Counted from the stretch's first letter, positions 19,879 through 31,661 are shown. The stretch: DNA of 64,000 nt from Megamerina dolium (GCA_963854835.1 OY978525.1:44455554-44519553), one strand, 5' to 3'. The notes: generated by a model not told the origin, from the sequence alone. Made by a program: numbers and translations.

Positions 19879-22527
19879 TTACAGCATATTCAGTGTGTCT
19901 TTTCTTTTTAATCGACGATGCCCCTTGCTCAGCAACAATTGCCTAGCAAGGGGATTCGGATGACTGTGTAATTTTTGAATGTAGCTTCTGCAGGACATTG
20001 CAACTTCCTCAGAAATTGTGGATACATTTAAATCTCGATGGATGTTAACGTTCCTCATATACCAAGGCGCGTTTACAATAATTCGCAGACACTTGGATTG
20101 TATTCGCTGCAATTTTTCGATATTAGAGGGAGATGCGGTGCCCCAAAACTGAATACCATAAGTCCAGATTGGTTTCAGGATTGCTTTATATAATAGCACT
20201 TTGTATTCAAGATTCAACTTTGATCGTTTGTGTAACAGCCACCATAACTGATTCATTTTAAGCTTGATCTGAGTTTTCTTTGCCTCTATGTGATATTTCC
20301 ATGTCAGCCTTCTGTCGAGGTGAATACCCAAGTACTTTGTTGAGGAACATTGTGGAACTGATTGGCCATTAATTTTAAGTGGGGGACATGTATCTAGCCT
20401 TAGCGTGAAGGTTACATGTACGCTCTTTGATTCATTGACTTTTATACGCCATTTTGCTAGCCAGATTTCGAGAGAATCGACGTGAGTCTGCAGGAGTTTA
20501 GTAGCTTCTATGGGGTTAGAGCGAGAGCACAATATTGCCGTATCATCAGCAAAGGTCGATATGAATGTATAGTTATTGTTGGGCATATCTGAAGTGTATA
20601 AGAGATACAGTAAGGGACCCAAAACGCTTCCTTGAGGAACGCCAGCGTGAATATCCAATGGATTTGTTGTGTAATCCTTGTGATGTACGAGAAATTGTCT
20701 TTTCGTGAGGTAGCTACTAAGCAATGAGGAGACATTTGCAGGCAGTAATAGTTTGAGTTTGTAAATAAGGCCATCGTGCCATACTTTATCGAAAGCTTGA
20801 GTGATATCAAGAAAGACAGCTGAGCAATACTTTTTTTCTTCAAAAGTGTTCCTTATCAGAGTTACAATGCGGTGGACTTGTTCTATTGTGCCGTGCTGTT
20901 TTCTAAATCCAAACTGATGTTGAGGAATCAGTTGGTTGAGATTAATAAATGGAGTTATATTCATGACAAGTAGCTTTTCGAATACTTTAGAAAGTAGAGG
21001 CAGGAGGCTGATAGGTCTGTACGATGCAACTTTTGTAGGGTCTTTTCCTGGTTTTGCTATCATAATAATTTTTGAAGTTTTCCAGCATTTGGGATAGTGT
21101 TTAATACGAAGGATAGCATTGAAAATGTGCATCAGATGAATTACTGAAGCCGGAGGTAGCTCTTTTATCATTTTACCGGTAATTTTATCTGGACCAGGTG
21201 ATTTTTTTGGGTTTAAATCTTTATAAATTGCTTTGAATATGTCCTTTTTTTTAATTTTGAGCGTTATTGAGCAAGGTTGAGAGGTTAATATTGGTAATGA
21301 GGACTGTGAAGAGGGTGGATTGGGTGTAAACACACTTTTTAGGTGGTTTGCAAAAGCCAAACCCTTCTCACAGTTGCTTCTAGCCCAATTACCGTCACTC
21401 AAACGGATGGGGGAATCAGTGAGAATTGGCCGATTTGATTTTTTTGCTGATTTCCACAAAGAGTAGTCTGACGCTTCACCAGGTGTTAATTTCGCTATGT
21501 GCTCTTCTAACTCTTTGTTGTTTTTATTTTTTAAGGCTTGCTTTAACTTTCGAGTGCAGTGCTGTAGCTGTGTTTTCAGATTCGGTGATCTGAATTCTTG
21601 CCATTGTCTTCGGAGTCTTCTTTTCTGTCTTACTAGCAATTCAATATCGGCTGGTGTGTATGAGCTATAGTTTGATTGCTTGCATACCTTTGTGCAGGTG
21701 GCTGAGCTGAGAGCTAATGAGAGCAGCTGGTTGAATTTTTCGAGTGCTGAGTCTACATCGTGTCCATTTCTTAATACAGTACTCAGAGGAAGATGGGAAT
21801 TTATATATTTCTTGAATTTTAACCAGTCTATTTTCTTTCTAACGCAATTTCTTTGGGGGCTTGGTGATTTTATAGATATTACCGTGGGTGAGTGGTCAGA
21901 TGATAGATCATAATTACACTCTGTGGAGATATTTTCCATCTGCAAACCTTTGGCGACTCCAAAGTCTATGAGATCGGGTATTTTCCTCTTGTCCGTCGGC
22001 CAATATGTCGGTTGACCATTTGAAATAACATCGTAGCCGTGGTTAGTGATGATTGAACATAGTCTTTTGCCTTTTGGAGTTATTAATCGGGAGCCCCAGT
22101 GAGTGTGTTTGGCGTTGAAATCGCCAGCAACCAAGAATTTGCTACCAAGAGTTGAGAAAAATTCTTTATATTGCTGTTCGGTAATACTGTATCTTGGGGG
22201 ACAGTATATCGCAGATATTACTAGGTTAGAGATGTATTCTTCCAGACATATAGATGTTGCTTGCAAGTAGACGCTACTAAAATCTTCGAGAACATGATGT
22301 TTTATTCTGCTTTTTATCAATATGGCAGTTCCTCCACGTGCCTTACCATGCGGATGATTTGTGGTGTACAGTTTGTAATATGGTATTTGGTAGCAATTTT
22401 TGTCAGTGAAATGGGTCTCAGATATCATCATTATGTCGATTTGGCTGGATTCAAGGAATTGAATTAGCTCCAAACGGTGCTGGCTTAAGCCGTTGGCGTT
22501 CCAGTGGCATATCTTGAGACAACTCAT
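19879..22527 (-). CDS. Jockey-type LINE ORF2: endonuclease and reverse transcriptase
   Basis: The 882-aa frame is uninterrupted. The N-terminal ~230 residues form an APE-like endonuclease (CHWNANGLSQHRLELIQFLE, ISETHF, VAGDFNAKHTHWGSR, SDHSPTVISI). The middle is the reverse transcriptase (SYRPISLLPLLSKVFEKLL, HQFGFRKQHGTIEQ, VFLDITQAFDKVWHDGL, GVPQGSVLGPLLYLLY, and catalytic FADD in STFADDTAIL). The C-terminus has WTYGIQFWGTAS and lacks RNase H, as expected for Jockey. The protein nicks target DNA and reverse-transcribes the LINE RNA in place. Its ATG overlaps the ORF1 TGA as ATGA (22527-22524), suggesting termination-reinitiation coupling. It looks functional by inspection. Confidence 0.92.
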   Translation of the reverse strand: MSCLKICHWNANGLSQHRLELIQFLESSQIDIMMISETHFTDKNCYQIPYYKLYTTNHPHGKARGGTAILIKSRIKHHVLEDFSSVYLQATSICLEEYISNLVISAIYCPPRYSITEQQYKEFFSTLGSKFLVAGDFNAKHTHWGSRLITPKGKRLCSIITNHGYDVISNGQPTYWPTDKRKIPDLIDFGVAKGLQMENISTECNYDLSSDHSPTVISIKSPSPQRNCVRKKIDWLKFKKYINSHLPLSTVLRNGHDVDSALEKFNQLLSLALSSATCTKVCKQSNYSSYTPADIELLVRQKRRLRRQWQEFRSPNLKTQLQHCTRKLKQALKNKNNKELEEHIAKLTPGEASDYSLWKSAKKSNRPILTDSPIRLSDGNWARSNCEKGLAFANHLKSVFTPNPPSSQSSLPILTSQPCSITLKIKKKDIFKAIYKDLNPKKSPGPDKITGKMIKELPPASVIHLMHIFNAILRIKHYPKCWKTSKIIMIAKPGKDPTKVASYRPISLLPLLSKVFEKLLVMNITPFINLNQLIPQHQFGFRKQHGTIEQVHRIVTLIRNTFEEKKYCSAVFLDITQAFDKVWHDGLIYKLKLLLPANVSSLLSSYLTKRQFLVHHKDYTTNPLDIHAGVPQGSVLGPLLYLLYTSDMPNNNYTFISTFADDTAILCSRSNPIEATKLLQTHVDSLEIWLAKWRIKVNESKSVHVTFTLRLDTCPPLKINGQSVPQCSSTKYLGIHLDRRLTWKYHIEAKKTQIKLKMNQLWWLLHKRSKLNLEYKVLLYKAILKPIWTYGIQFWGTASPSNIEKLQRIQSKCLRIIVNAPWYMRNVNIHRDLNVSTISEEVAMSCRSYIQKLHSHPNPLARQLLLSKGHRRLKRKDTLNML

Positions 22528-24138
22528 GGTCTGGATAGCAATGTTTGGAGTAACATCGATTGATTTTTCATCATTTCTTGCATCATTGTTTGCATTGAGT
22601 TCATGAATTGGTTCATATTCTGAATCAATGTTTGAAGCAAATGTTCAAGGGTACTTGGCTGTTGGGTGGGCAGTGAGTGTTTCTGCTCATTATTTACATT
22701 GCTTTGTTGGTGTGGGTTTTGTTTTAACACGCTAGCGTATGAATTGGTTTGATTCTTGTTTGGGATTGCAGAGAAGAATTGTGTTGCATCAATATTTTGT
22801 CTCTTACTTGAGTTGGCTATCTGAGTTTGCTCAACTGGTTTTAGAGGTTGATTGCTAGCGGAGAAATTTAGCTTTAGGGTTGTATATACTGGGCAACCTC
22901 TATAATTTGCGGTGTGATTACCTCCACAATTGCTGCATTTTTTTTATGCTAGCATCGCCTTTAGATTTTGGGCATATGTTTGATTTATGGAGATCTCCAC
23001 AAATCACACAAACAGCTGGCAGGGTACAATATGTCTTAGTATGTCCATATTCTTGGCAGTTGCTGCACTGAGGAGGTCCAGTTCTCTTATGGGGTTCTTC
23101 GATTGTGATTTTGCGATGCAATAAATATCGAATTTTATATATGGGGTGTACTTCACCTTTTTTTAGGGGTTTTGTTTCAGGCTGAAGCTCAATACGATAT
23201 AACGGTTGAGGTATATTGCTCTTGTTGAGAATGTTGAACACTGTTTTGGCTTGAAACCCTTCTTCCTGAAGGGCAAGTTTGATTTCGTTAATATCAACGT
23301 TGGGTTCGACGCCTTTGAGTACAACGATTAAGCCCTTACTACTTTTTAGCTGATATGTGTAGTAATTCTTTTTTACAGCATCAAATTCCGCTATTACTTT
23401 GCGATAATGAGTTTCGCTGTAGATTTGCACTTTTGTTTCCTCAATTTGGCCTTTGCGAATAGGAACAACATGGAAATTCTTTGGTCCTATAAGACTTGTA
23501 ATTCTAGAAATCAACTTATCTGAGTTGCGTTCTCTCAAGAAAATGGGTGGGGGTTTGAAATTTTTCTTGGAGATAATATTTTCGTCACTTTCATCACCTG
23601 AAAGCAGAGCGTATCTATTTTCCGAACTAATAGGGACAGTGTTCTGTTTTTGAATTTTTGTTGAATTCATTTGTTTTGAATTTTGCGGACTTCTCTTTCG
23701 CTTTACTACAGTAATGTAGCGATCAATACCAGTTTGAACAGCAACTGGTTCTTTATTAGTCATCGCACTAGTTGCTTTAACTACTGGGTCATGCACTTCA
23801 GTAGAAGTGCCGTTATTTGATTGCTTTGATGTTGTAGCTGTTGGTGTTACAGCAGGAGAAGCACATTGTACACTCCACGGTATAGAGGGAGATAGTATAT
23901 CACGATAGAACAAATTATTTTTTTTGTCTGTATTTATTGTTGTTGCAAAATTTGATGAATTTTTAATATGTGCAGGCAAAAGATTTGCACTGTTACTTTC
24001 ACTTGTGCAGTGTGTATCAACTGTTTTATTTGATAATGCACTTATCGGGGGGGTTTGCGCGGGTGATTGCAAATTATTGTTTACACACACATTAACAGGC
24101 GATTGCCGTTGCCGGAGAGGAGAGCGTTGAACACTCAT
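22524..24138 (-). pseudogene. Jockey-type LINE ORF1 (gag-like), one frameshift
   Basis: ORF1 starts MSVQRSPLRQRQSPVNVCVN. A Ser/Thr/Asn-rich N-terminal half is followed by an RRM/PRE_C2HC-type domain (GLIVVLKGVEPNVDINEIKL) and CCHC knuckles (CSNCQEYGHTKTYC, CVICGDLHKSNIC). The frame breaks in an eight-base A run (T at 22938-22945). In the neighbouring frame a third knuckle (CSNCGGNHTANYRGC) and a Gln/Met-rich tail follow, ending at the TGA that overlaps ORF2. One base fewer in the run would make it continuous, so this may be a recent slip or a sequencing error. The product binds LINE RNA. Confidence 0.85.
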
Positions 24139-24243
24139 ATTATAATCAAAATGTTTGCAAATTATATTATTTTATTTGTTTTTTTTTTTTTTCTAAAAAT
24201 CGAAAGAAACACGTCCACTCTTATTGGTGACTTTCGCGAAACT

Positions 24244-24251
24244 GTCGTGGA
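24244..24251. repeat. Target-site duplication, right copy (GTCGTGGA)
   Basis: This is the second copy of the Jockey insertion duplication. The BEL integrase frame resumes through it. Confidence 0.9.
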
Positions 24252-24943
24252 TGTCCGGCAACTATCTTCTCTGATAACGGATCATCCTTTGTTAGTACTT
24301 CTCGTGCACTACGAGCCGAAAACGAGAAGTTTTTACGTCACATACATGAAAACGTGGAATCATCACATAGCCATCAAAATTTAGAATGGCGGTTCATTCC
24401 CGCTGAGGCTCCCCATATGGGTGGTCTATGGGAAGCCGGCGTAAAGAGCTTCAAAGCCCACCTAAAGAAGCTTCCCCCCAATTTGAAGTACACTCTAGAG
24501 GAGTTCAGTACCTTACTCGCTCGTATCGAGGCATGCCTCAACTCGAGGCCTTTAAGCCCAATCTCTGACAACCCAGCAGACTTAGCCCCCCTTACGCCTG
24601 GCCATTTTTTGAGCGGGTCGCCTTCATTAGCACCTCCTGAGCCCGATGTAGCAGGTCAAGCCTTGAGTGTACTTAATCGGTGGCAACGTCTCAGGATAAT
24701 CCACCAAACCTTCTGCATGAATGGAAAGAAGAATGCCTGAAGGAACTGCACAAACGCACTAAATGGAAGACTCCAGAAACCGACGTTTGTGTAGGAGATC
24801 TAGTGGCCATACTCAATGAACATTTACCTCCGCACGAGTGGAGGCTCGGTCGGATTCAAAGGACGTACTTAGGTCCCGATTCCCGTGTACGTGTGGCCGA
24901 TATTCGTACCGCTAAAGGCATAATTACTCGGCCTGTTAAATAA
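24252..24943 (+). pseudogene. BEL/Pao integrase, 3' part
   Basis: The second catalytic Asp lies in IFSDNGSSFV, and the Glu in the diagnostic BEL motif PHMGGLWEAGVKSFKAHLK. Then come LEEFSTLLARIEACLNSRPL, a LTPGHFLSGSPS segment and the C-terminal DUF5641-like end (VGDLVAILNEHLPPHEWRLG). One frameshift lies near 24700-24740. The stop at 24941-24943 ends pol. Only ~55 bp of BEL 3' sequence follow before the LOA-like LINE. Confidence 0.88.
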
Positions 24944-24998
24944 AGTGATGTTTTGAGCCATAAATCTCGCTAAGACCTACTGAGTGTTGAAGGATATG

Positions 24999-27979
24999 TT
25001 ACAACCAGCCGGAGTTGTTTATGAACTGAAGGATATGGGAGATCTCTATTTTAGATACCTGTCCTAGTTTATCAAAGAAAGGGCTACCTAAGGATGTTAA
25101 TCGGTTTCTGGATAAGGCCGGGCATTTGCACAAGAAATGCTCTACCGTCTCCTTAGCGGTTATGCCGTTGCAGCTTCTGCAATGGTCGTTGTGCGGTATA
25201 CCCATTTTCTCCGCATGTGTACCAATGGCCCAGTGGCCTATGCATACTGCTATTAGTTTGTGTGTGACGGCCCTAGATCTACTCAGAAGGCTCCTTGTCC
25301 TCTTCTCGCTGTAGTCTGGCCAGGTGGCTTTTGAAATTGTGCAGGTCGTGGTGCTAGTCCATTTCGCTTTGTTTAGGTAGTGTTTTTGAATAATCCCCTT
25401 GGCTTCAGCTAGGGGAACACCTACATCGGCATAGGGTGTTCGTTCATTGTCTGCAGATGAGCCCCTGCGAGCTAGCACATCAGCATTCTCGTTGCCTGCG
25501 ATTCCCTTGTGTCCTGGAACCCAGATAACTGATACTTCGAGGTAGGCAGATATTGCGGTTATTATTTGTTTACACTCTCCGACCAGCTTTGAGCTAACAG
25601 TTGGCGCGGCTAACGCCTTTATAGCTGCCTGGCTATCGGAGAGAATTGTTGCCTTTCCAGTTATGTTCCTTTGTTGGAGCAATTCGCATGCTTGCAGAAT
25701 TGCGTATACCTCCGCCTGGAACACACTGCAATAAGAAGGGTGTTTTACGGACGTTGATATTTCTAAGGACTCCGAATAGATTCCTGCTCCAACTCCAGAG
25801 TACATTTTGGAACCATCAGTGAAAATGTGTGTATCCCTACCAGTCAGGATCCCACCTTTCTTCCACTCATTTCTACTTGGAAATACGGCCTTGATGCCAC
25901 TCTCAAAAGCCAGCTTGCGAGGGCAGAAGTCCGTCCTGTTGTCAACTAAATCTATTAGTACATTCCTAAGGATGCTATTGTGTCCTTGTTGAGTACACTT
26001 CCAACATCCAGATTCCCTGAGTCTGAGTGCCGTTTGCGATGCAGTACATAGTATGTGCAAGTCAATTGGAAGGAGGTTCAAAATAGGATTCAAGGCCGCT
26101 GCAGGGCAGGTGCGACAGGCCCCAGTGGCACCAACGCACGCAGTACGCTGAACTTTCCGTAGTTTATTGGTGTTATAGTTCTTCCTTAGACCCCACTTCT
26201 TACCAAACATCGATTTGCAAGCATAGAAAGCGATGCAGGCCTTCCGTGCTCTCTCCTCGATGCATGTTTTCCAATTGAGTTTGCAGTCTATAGTCAGTCC
26301 CAGATACTTGGTACTGTTCGATAGAGTTAATTGCTGTCCATTTAATGTTGGTAGTCTGAAGGTAGGTGGTTTGTACTTCCTCGTAAAGAGCAGTAACTCC
26401 GTCTTATCTGGATTCAACCTAAGGCCACAATCTTATGCCCACCTACTTAGTTTTGCTAATGTTCTTTTCATGATTTCACTCATCACGGAAGGGAAGGGAC
26501 CCGAGACTAGGATCGCCACATCATCAGCGTACGCTACAATCTTAACGCCATTTGCGTTAAGTTCCACAAGGATATCGTTTATAGTTATGAGCCAGAGCAG
26601 GGGGGACAGCACGCCCCCCTGCGGTGTGCCACTATGTACCCGCTTACTACGTTTCGCACCCCCTAGCTCAGCTGTTATTTCGCGGTTAATAAGTAGGGAT
26701 GAGATCCAATTTCTAATTGGTTCTGCTATTTCTGTCCTGGCAAGGACGGATCTAGTGGAATCTGCCTTGACGTTATTGAACGCTCCCTCTACGTCAACAA
26801 ACGCCGCCAGAGTGAATTGTTTATACAATAGGGACCTCTCCACTGTGTGTACTACCTCATGTAGCGCAGTTTCAGTAGACCGCATGCTGTACTGAAGAGA
26901 GAGATTTCTCATCTAGAAGCTCCCGTATATATAAGTCTAGGATTCTTTTTAGAGTTTTTAATACAAAGGACATAAGACTTATTGGCCTGAAGTCCTTGGC
27001 CAATTCATGTCCTCTTCTACCCAATTTGGGGATGAAAACCACCCTGTTCTCCTCCATGTAGTCGGGATATGGTTGTAGCGAATACAAGCACGGAAGATCT
27101 CCTTTAGCTCCTTAAGCAAAGAATTCTGAGTCTTCTGCATCATTATAGGGAGAATACCGTCTACCCCCGGGGATTTAGAAGGTGAGAAACTATTGATTGC
27201 CCACCCAATTTTCTCCTCAGTCATAATTTTATCCAGCAGCGCCGCCGATACTTCCTGCTGTACCGGTTCGCTTCCTTGCGTTGCCTCATCAGGACTGTCT
27301 GGAAAGTGAGTATCTATGAGGATATCTAGAGTTTCGGCCGCCGATTCCTCCCAAGTGCCATCGGCACGCTTTATTAAGACTTTATTTGAGTGGTCTTTGG
27401 CCATGATTTTACCGAGTCTTGCTGAGTCCTTCGTGGCCTCTATCAACTCGCAATGTTCCCGCCAAGATTTTGACTTTGCAGTCCGTATAGCTTTTTTATA
27501 TTCCCTAAGGGAATATCTATACTCCTGAAAGTCACCCGTTGCATAGCAGTCGTTTAACATTCTTCTGAGCTTGGACCTCAGGTCACTCAGATCCCTATCC
27601 CACCAAGGCGGAAAGATCTTCTTACTCCTAGATATAGGACAGGCAACTTTGTAGGCCACCTGAAAACTTTTTTCTAGAGACTTGACCCGGTCTTCCAGAT
27701 TATTCCGGCACTCTATGGCTGTTCTATTTCTATGGAGTCTATCGCTAACTACCTTCTCAAAAAGATTCCAAGATGTTCGTTTGGGGTTTCTATGTGGTTG
27801 TCTAATCTCCCTCTCCCAGCCTAGGTCAAAGAGAATCATTCGATGATCCGACAGGGAGATTCGTTTCGAAACTGTCCAGTTACGAATTACAAGGTCGGGA
27901 GGGTTAGTTGTGAGTGTAATATCAAGGACTTCTTCCCACCCCCTACAGGTTTCCGAACCGGGGAAAGTTAAAGTAGGTG
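24999..27979 (-). pseudogene. LOA/I-type ORF2 pseudogene (partial EN, RT, RNase H)
   Basis: Reading from 27979 down, the end of an APE endonuclease (WEEVLDITLTTNPPD, SLSDHRMILFDLGWERE) leads into RT blocks (INSFSPSKSPGVDGILP, DFRPISLMSFVLKTLKR, GVLSPLLWLITINDI, catalytic YADD in KIVAYADDVAIL). These are followed by RNase H (HIFTDGSKMYSGVGAGIYSE, ILSDSQAAIKALA, VIWVPGHKGIAGNENADVLA) and an HxxxC-rich tail (HNDHCRSCNGITAKETVEHF). Lesions: frameshifts near 27,060 and 26,900 and an in-frame TAA near 26,430 between RT and the rest. The last 472 codons are open and end in SGWL. Confidence 0.8.
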
Positions 27980-29186
27980 AATCGCCCCTGTTACCCCTGT
28001 TACTTCCAGGTTATCATCCGGAGCCACCGAGGCCGGAAAAACCTTCATTTTGGCCTCCCTGGTGCCAAACCGAAGCTTATTTTCTCTCTGTTCAAGTGCC
28101 CCCAGGGACTCATTGCAGATAAGCAGAAGGACTGCCTGGCTGTTGCGCTGCTGCTCTTCGATCTTAATGACCGACCAGTCATCCATTGGGACACCTGGGT
28201 TCTGCAGCTTCAAACACTGGATGAGCTTCGACTCATCCAGTTTCATTGCCATTTTTGGCAACCAAATACGCGCCCGGGGCCTCCTGGGAATCTCCGCTGC
28301 CGGGATGATCTTAAGCGAAAGACCTTCCCATGCGTTACTAATCTTAGTTACGCATTTGCCCAGAAATTCCTTCGATAATCCGTCCGCGCACTTGATTACC
28401 CGACAGCCTCGACAAACCTCCTCACAGTTGAAGGCAGGAACTGGAGTCTGTTTCTCCAAGAGGTGCTCGACGAACATCTCAGATAGCCGTCCCTCAATAG
28501 AGTTTCACACTGCCAGCACCGGCCTCCCATTGTTGCTCTTCGCGTCAACGATAGCAACCTGGAGGAGGTCTCTGACCACCTCGCTATAGGGTTGCTTTGA
28601 TGCCGCTGGAGCAACAGCGGAATGACCCCACCCCCACACTGTTTGGAGTACTTGCCCTTTTTTGCGGGGTGATCGGTCACATCCTGTGACCGATTCCGCT
28701 TCGCTGTCTGCTTCGCCTGTTGTTGTGGCTGTGCTGCTTTGTTTGCGAGTGAGGTCTCGTACTGCTTGACCACCGCTTCGTACCTGATCTTGTCCTCGGT
28801 ATCCCGTTCGTTAACTTGACCATCTGTCTTATTATTGGCAATCTTATCGAGTATGAAGAGCGCCGTTTGATGCCTCGCTTTCAGTAGGGTACTGGACGAC
28901 TTCTTTGACTTCTTGGGGCCACTGTGGGTGGTGTGCTCCCTTTGTTGGATGTTGATGGAATGTTATTGTCTGCGACAGGGGTGCTATGTCTGGCACCCTT
29001 GTCATCCTTGTTTTTGATGCTCTCCTGGCTACTGGCCAAGAGATCATCCTCCGAAAGCGCTCCCAGAGCGCTCCCCCTTACTTCCTGGTTTTTGGTTTTG
29101 TTGTGTATGTTCTCCGTTTTGATTCCCACGAGTGAACTGGAAAGAAGAGTCCACCCCAGCAGAGCCAGTATACCAGGGTAAGGCAC
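27968..29186 (-). pseudogene. LOA/I-type ORF1 pseudogene (DUF4780-like)
   Basis: The pieces in order are an N-terminal Ser/Asn-rich segment (29186-28881), a basic segment (KNRSQDVTDHPAKKGKYSK-type, about 28773-28640) and a 169-aa C-terminal frame (28477-27968). The last contains AWEGLSLKIIPAAEIPRRPR, ARIWLPKMAMKLDESKLIQC and LQNPGVPMDDW, resembling the DUF4780 domain of dipteran LINE ORF1 proteins. Frameshifts separate all three. It is probably RNA-binding in the ancestor. Confidence 0.6.
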
Positions 29187-29499
29187 TTAATACAACCGAA
29201 CTTGCCTGGGCATCGGAGGGGACCGTTAACGACTTGGGTCTTTAATCACTACCAGCCACTCAGCTCTCGGCACGGGTACCTCAACACCTTAGCTTAAAGT
29301 GTTATGTCGTCAGAGCCTCTTCTGTTATCGACAGGGTGCACCGACGTGTACGTGAGGTTGACAATTGAATAGGAGAGGCTATATAATCGCGTCACTACCC
29401 CATTAGCACCCCAGCAAAACTCCAACTTATTAATTTTTTTTTCGTTTCTTTTGTTTTTGTTTTTTTTCTCTTTGGTAGTTCCCGTCGTCTTCGAGAAAC

Positions 29500-30115
29500 C
29501 CACGCTCGAACCACTGGACCCCGATTCGTCCTACCGTAAAATCTCGGCAGAAGAGTTCGTTGGCGAGGCAACGTCGTGATTGCTATGTGTGTGATCGAGA
29601 TCACCCACAGCGGTAGTGTTCCAGGTTCATTGCAATGCCTTTGAAGAAGAAGTTTGAAATCGTCAAGCAATACGGGTATTGCTTTAAATGTTTGGCGTAT
29701 ACGCACGTGGCACGTCGTTGCACAAGCGCAGTGCGGTGCCAATTTGTTCCGCAAGGCATCACACGTTGCTTCACGAGAAGAAGAGGGCAAGGCCGAAGCA
29801 GACTAGGCGAGAGAAGGCCTCGCGACAGTGTGTGCTGCCACCTTCTACAATTCCTGTTCTTGCTTCTTCGTGTCCGCATGCTGTTCCGCAAGCGTCAGCC
29901 TCGATCTCTTGCACAGTTCCACGACTGCGTGTGCTGCCTTTGTCGACGGTTCCTGGTTCGGCTTGCTTCTGTCCGTATGCTGTGACGCATCCATCAGTGG
30001 CTCCAGTAATGGCCTCGATGCCACATGCTTCTCCTACTATGATTCCGATCGTGCCTGCGAACGCTGGCGTTTCAGCGCGTTCTAATTTTCCAATTCCGGT
30101 CGTTATACCACAGTT
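29500..30115 (+). pseudogene. BEL/Pao-like gag zinc-knuckle fragment
   Basis: The plus strand encodes RRDCYVCDRDHPLRRC, then LKKKFEIVKQYGYCFKCLAY with THVARRC, then CSARHHTLLHEKKRARPKQT. These are BEL-type Gag knuckles of a family different from the one at 15.9 kb. A frameshift near 29740 separates the last knuckle. Downstream is an Ala/Ser/Pro/Cys-rich linker with two related units (VLPPSTIPVLASSCPHAV and VLPLSTVPGSACFCPYAV). It is truncated before any protease. Confidence 0.6.
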
Positions 30116-30215
30116 TTTTTTACGTATATATATAATTTATGAAGATTTTGTTACTATTTCATTTTATATTTATATTATTATTTCATTTTGTATTTTAGAT
30201 ACTCGTGAGTGCACG

Positions 30216-30558
30216 TGTGGCACTTAAAGCCCCAAAAGGCTCATTGGCCGAGCTTCTCTTCCATTATTGTTGTGCGTCTTAAATTTTGGACAGTATTAAA
30301 ATGGACCTACTTATTTTAGCCGGTGCCGAACGGCAGAACACTTGTGACATCACTTTTTTTCTGATCTTTGTCACAGAGTTCTTTTTAGAAGATTTTTCAT
30401 GGCAAGTTGTCTCGGAAGAATTGCGAATTGCTTGCCGACAGGTGGGTACCGTTCGAAAGAAAAATCTTTTCGATATTAAATTTGTTATGCATCAGCCGGG
30501 TATTGAACCACGACCTACAGATCAGAAGGCGAACACACTAACCACTGAGCTACGGCAA
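30216..30558 (-). repeat. tRNA-derived SINE, copy B
   Basis: A near-complete copy on the minus strand. The tRNA-like head is at 30480-30558 (reverse of GTAGCTCAGTGGTTAGTG and GGTTCAATACCC) and the tail is GTGCCACACG. It lies head-to-head with copy C at 30738. Confidence 0.85.
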
Positions 30559-30737
30559 TCTTATTATTGTACTATAATTATTAACATTAATAATTAAGAA
30601 TAAAAAGAAAACTTGTGTATATAATAGAATATAATTAAAATATATAAAGGTGTAAAAATATATACGGAAATATCGAAAACAAAAGAAAAACAATTAAAAT
30701 TAAAAATTAGAAAAACAAATTTAATAAAGTGTATCAG
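30559..30737. other. AT-rich spacer between SINE copies
   Basis: A-rich DNA with no recognised feature. Confidence 0.5.
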
Positions 30738-31483
<746 letters not shown>

Positions 31484-31661
31484 TTCTTAATATGTTTTTA
31501 TGTTTTTATTTACTCTTGTTTTCTGGTCTTAGTTTATAATTATTTTTTCCCTTTTTTAATTAAAATAGAGCGTTCTTAATATGTTTTTATGTTTTTATTT
31601 ACTCTTGTTTTCTGGTCTTAGTTTATAATTATTTTTTCCCTTTTTTAATTAAAATAGAGCG
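31484..31661. repeat. Perfect 89-bp tandem duplication
   Basis: Two adjacent identical 89-bp units (31484-31572 and 31573-31661) start TTCTTAATATG and end AAAATAGAGCG. They lie at the 3' side of the CR1-like LINE. Confidence 0.9.

Larger units (their letters stand above)
19714..24243 (-). mobile_element. Full-length Jockey-clade LINE inserted in the BEL integrase
   Basis: The 4,530-bp element is on the minus strand with a 25-nt poly-A (T at 19714-19738), a short 3' UTR, ORF2, ORF1 and a ~105-bp 5' UTR. An 8-9-bp target duplication (GTCGTGGA(T)) brackets it. Two-ORF structure, PRE_C2HC-type ORF1 and EN-RT ORF2 without RNase H place it in the Jockey clade. Sharp ends and a nearly intact frame suggest a young insertion. 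Confidence 0.92.
24960..29400 (-). mobile_element. LOA/I-group LINE, internally deleted
   Basis: A minus-strand non-LTR element with an ORF1 of DUF4780 type and an ORF2 with RT plus RNase H. The RNase H and the ORF1 type favour the LOA/I group over Jockey. Most of the endonuclease is missing, because ORF1 runs directly into the endonuclease C-terminus at about 27,975. The 3' end lies between 24944 and 24998 and the 5' end near 29,400. Neither is sharp. Confidence 0.7.

Noticed and set aside
26233..26895. 220-aa plus-strand frame as a gene
   Set aside because: It lies antisense to the LOA-like RT region and has no recognisable domain.
30286..30597. 103-aa frame containing [20 protein letters not shown] and similar frames at 47640 and 60106
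   Set aside because: These are antisense or sense readings through the tRNA-derived SINE and recur only where the SINE does.
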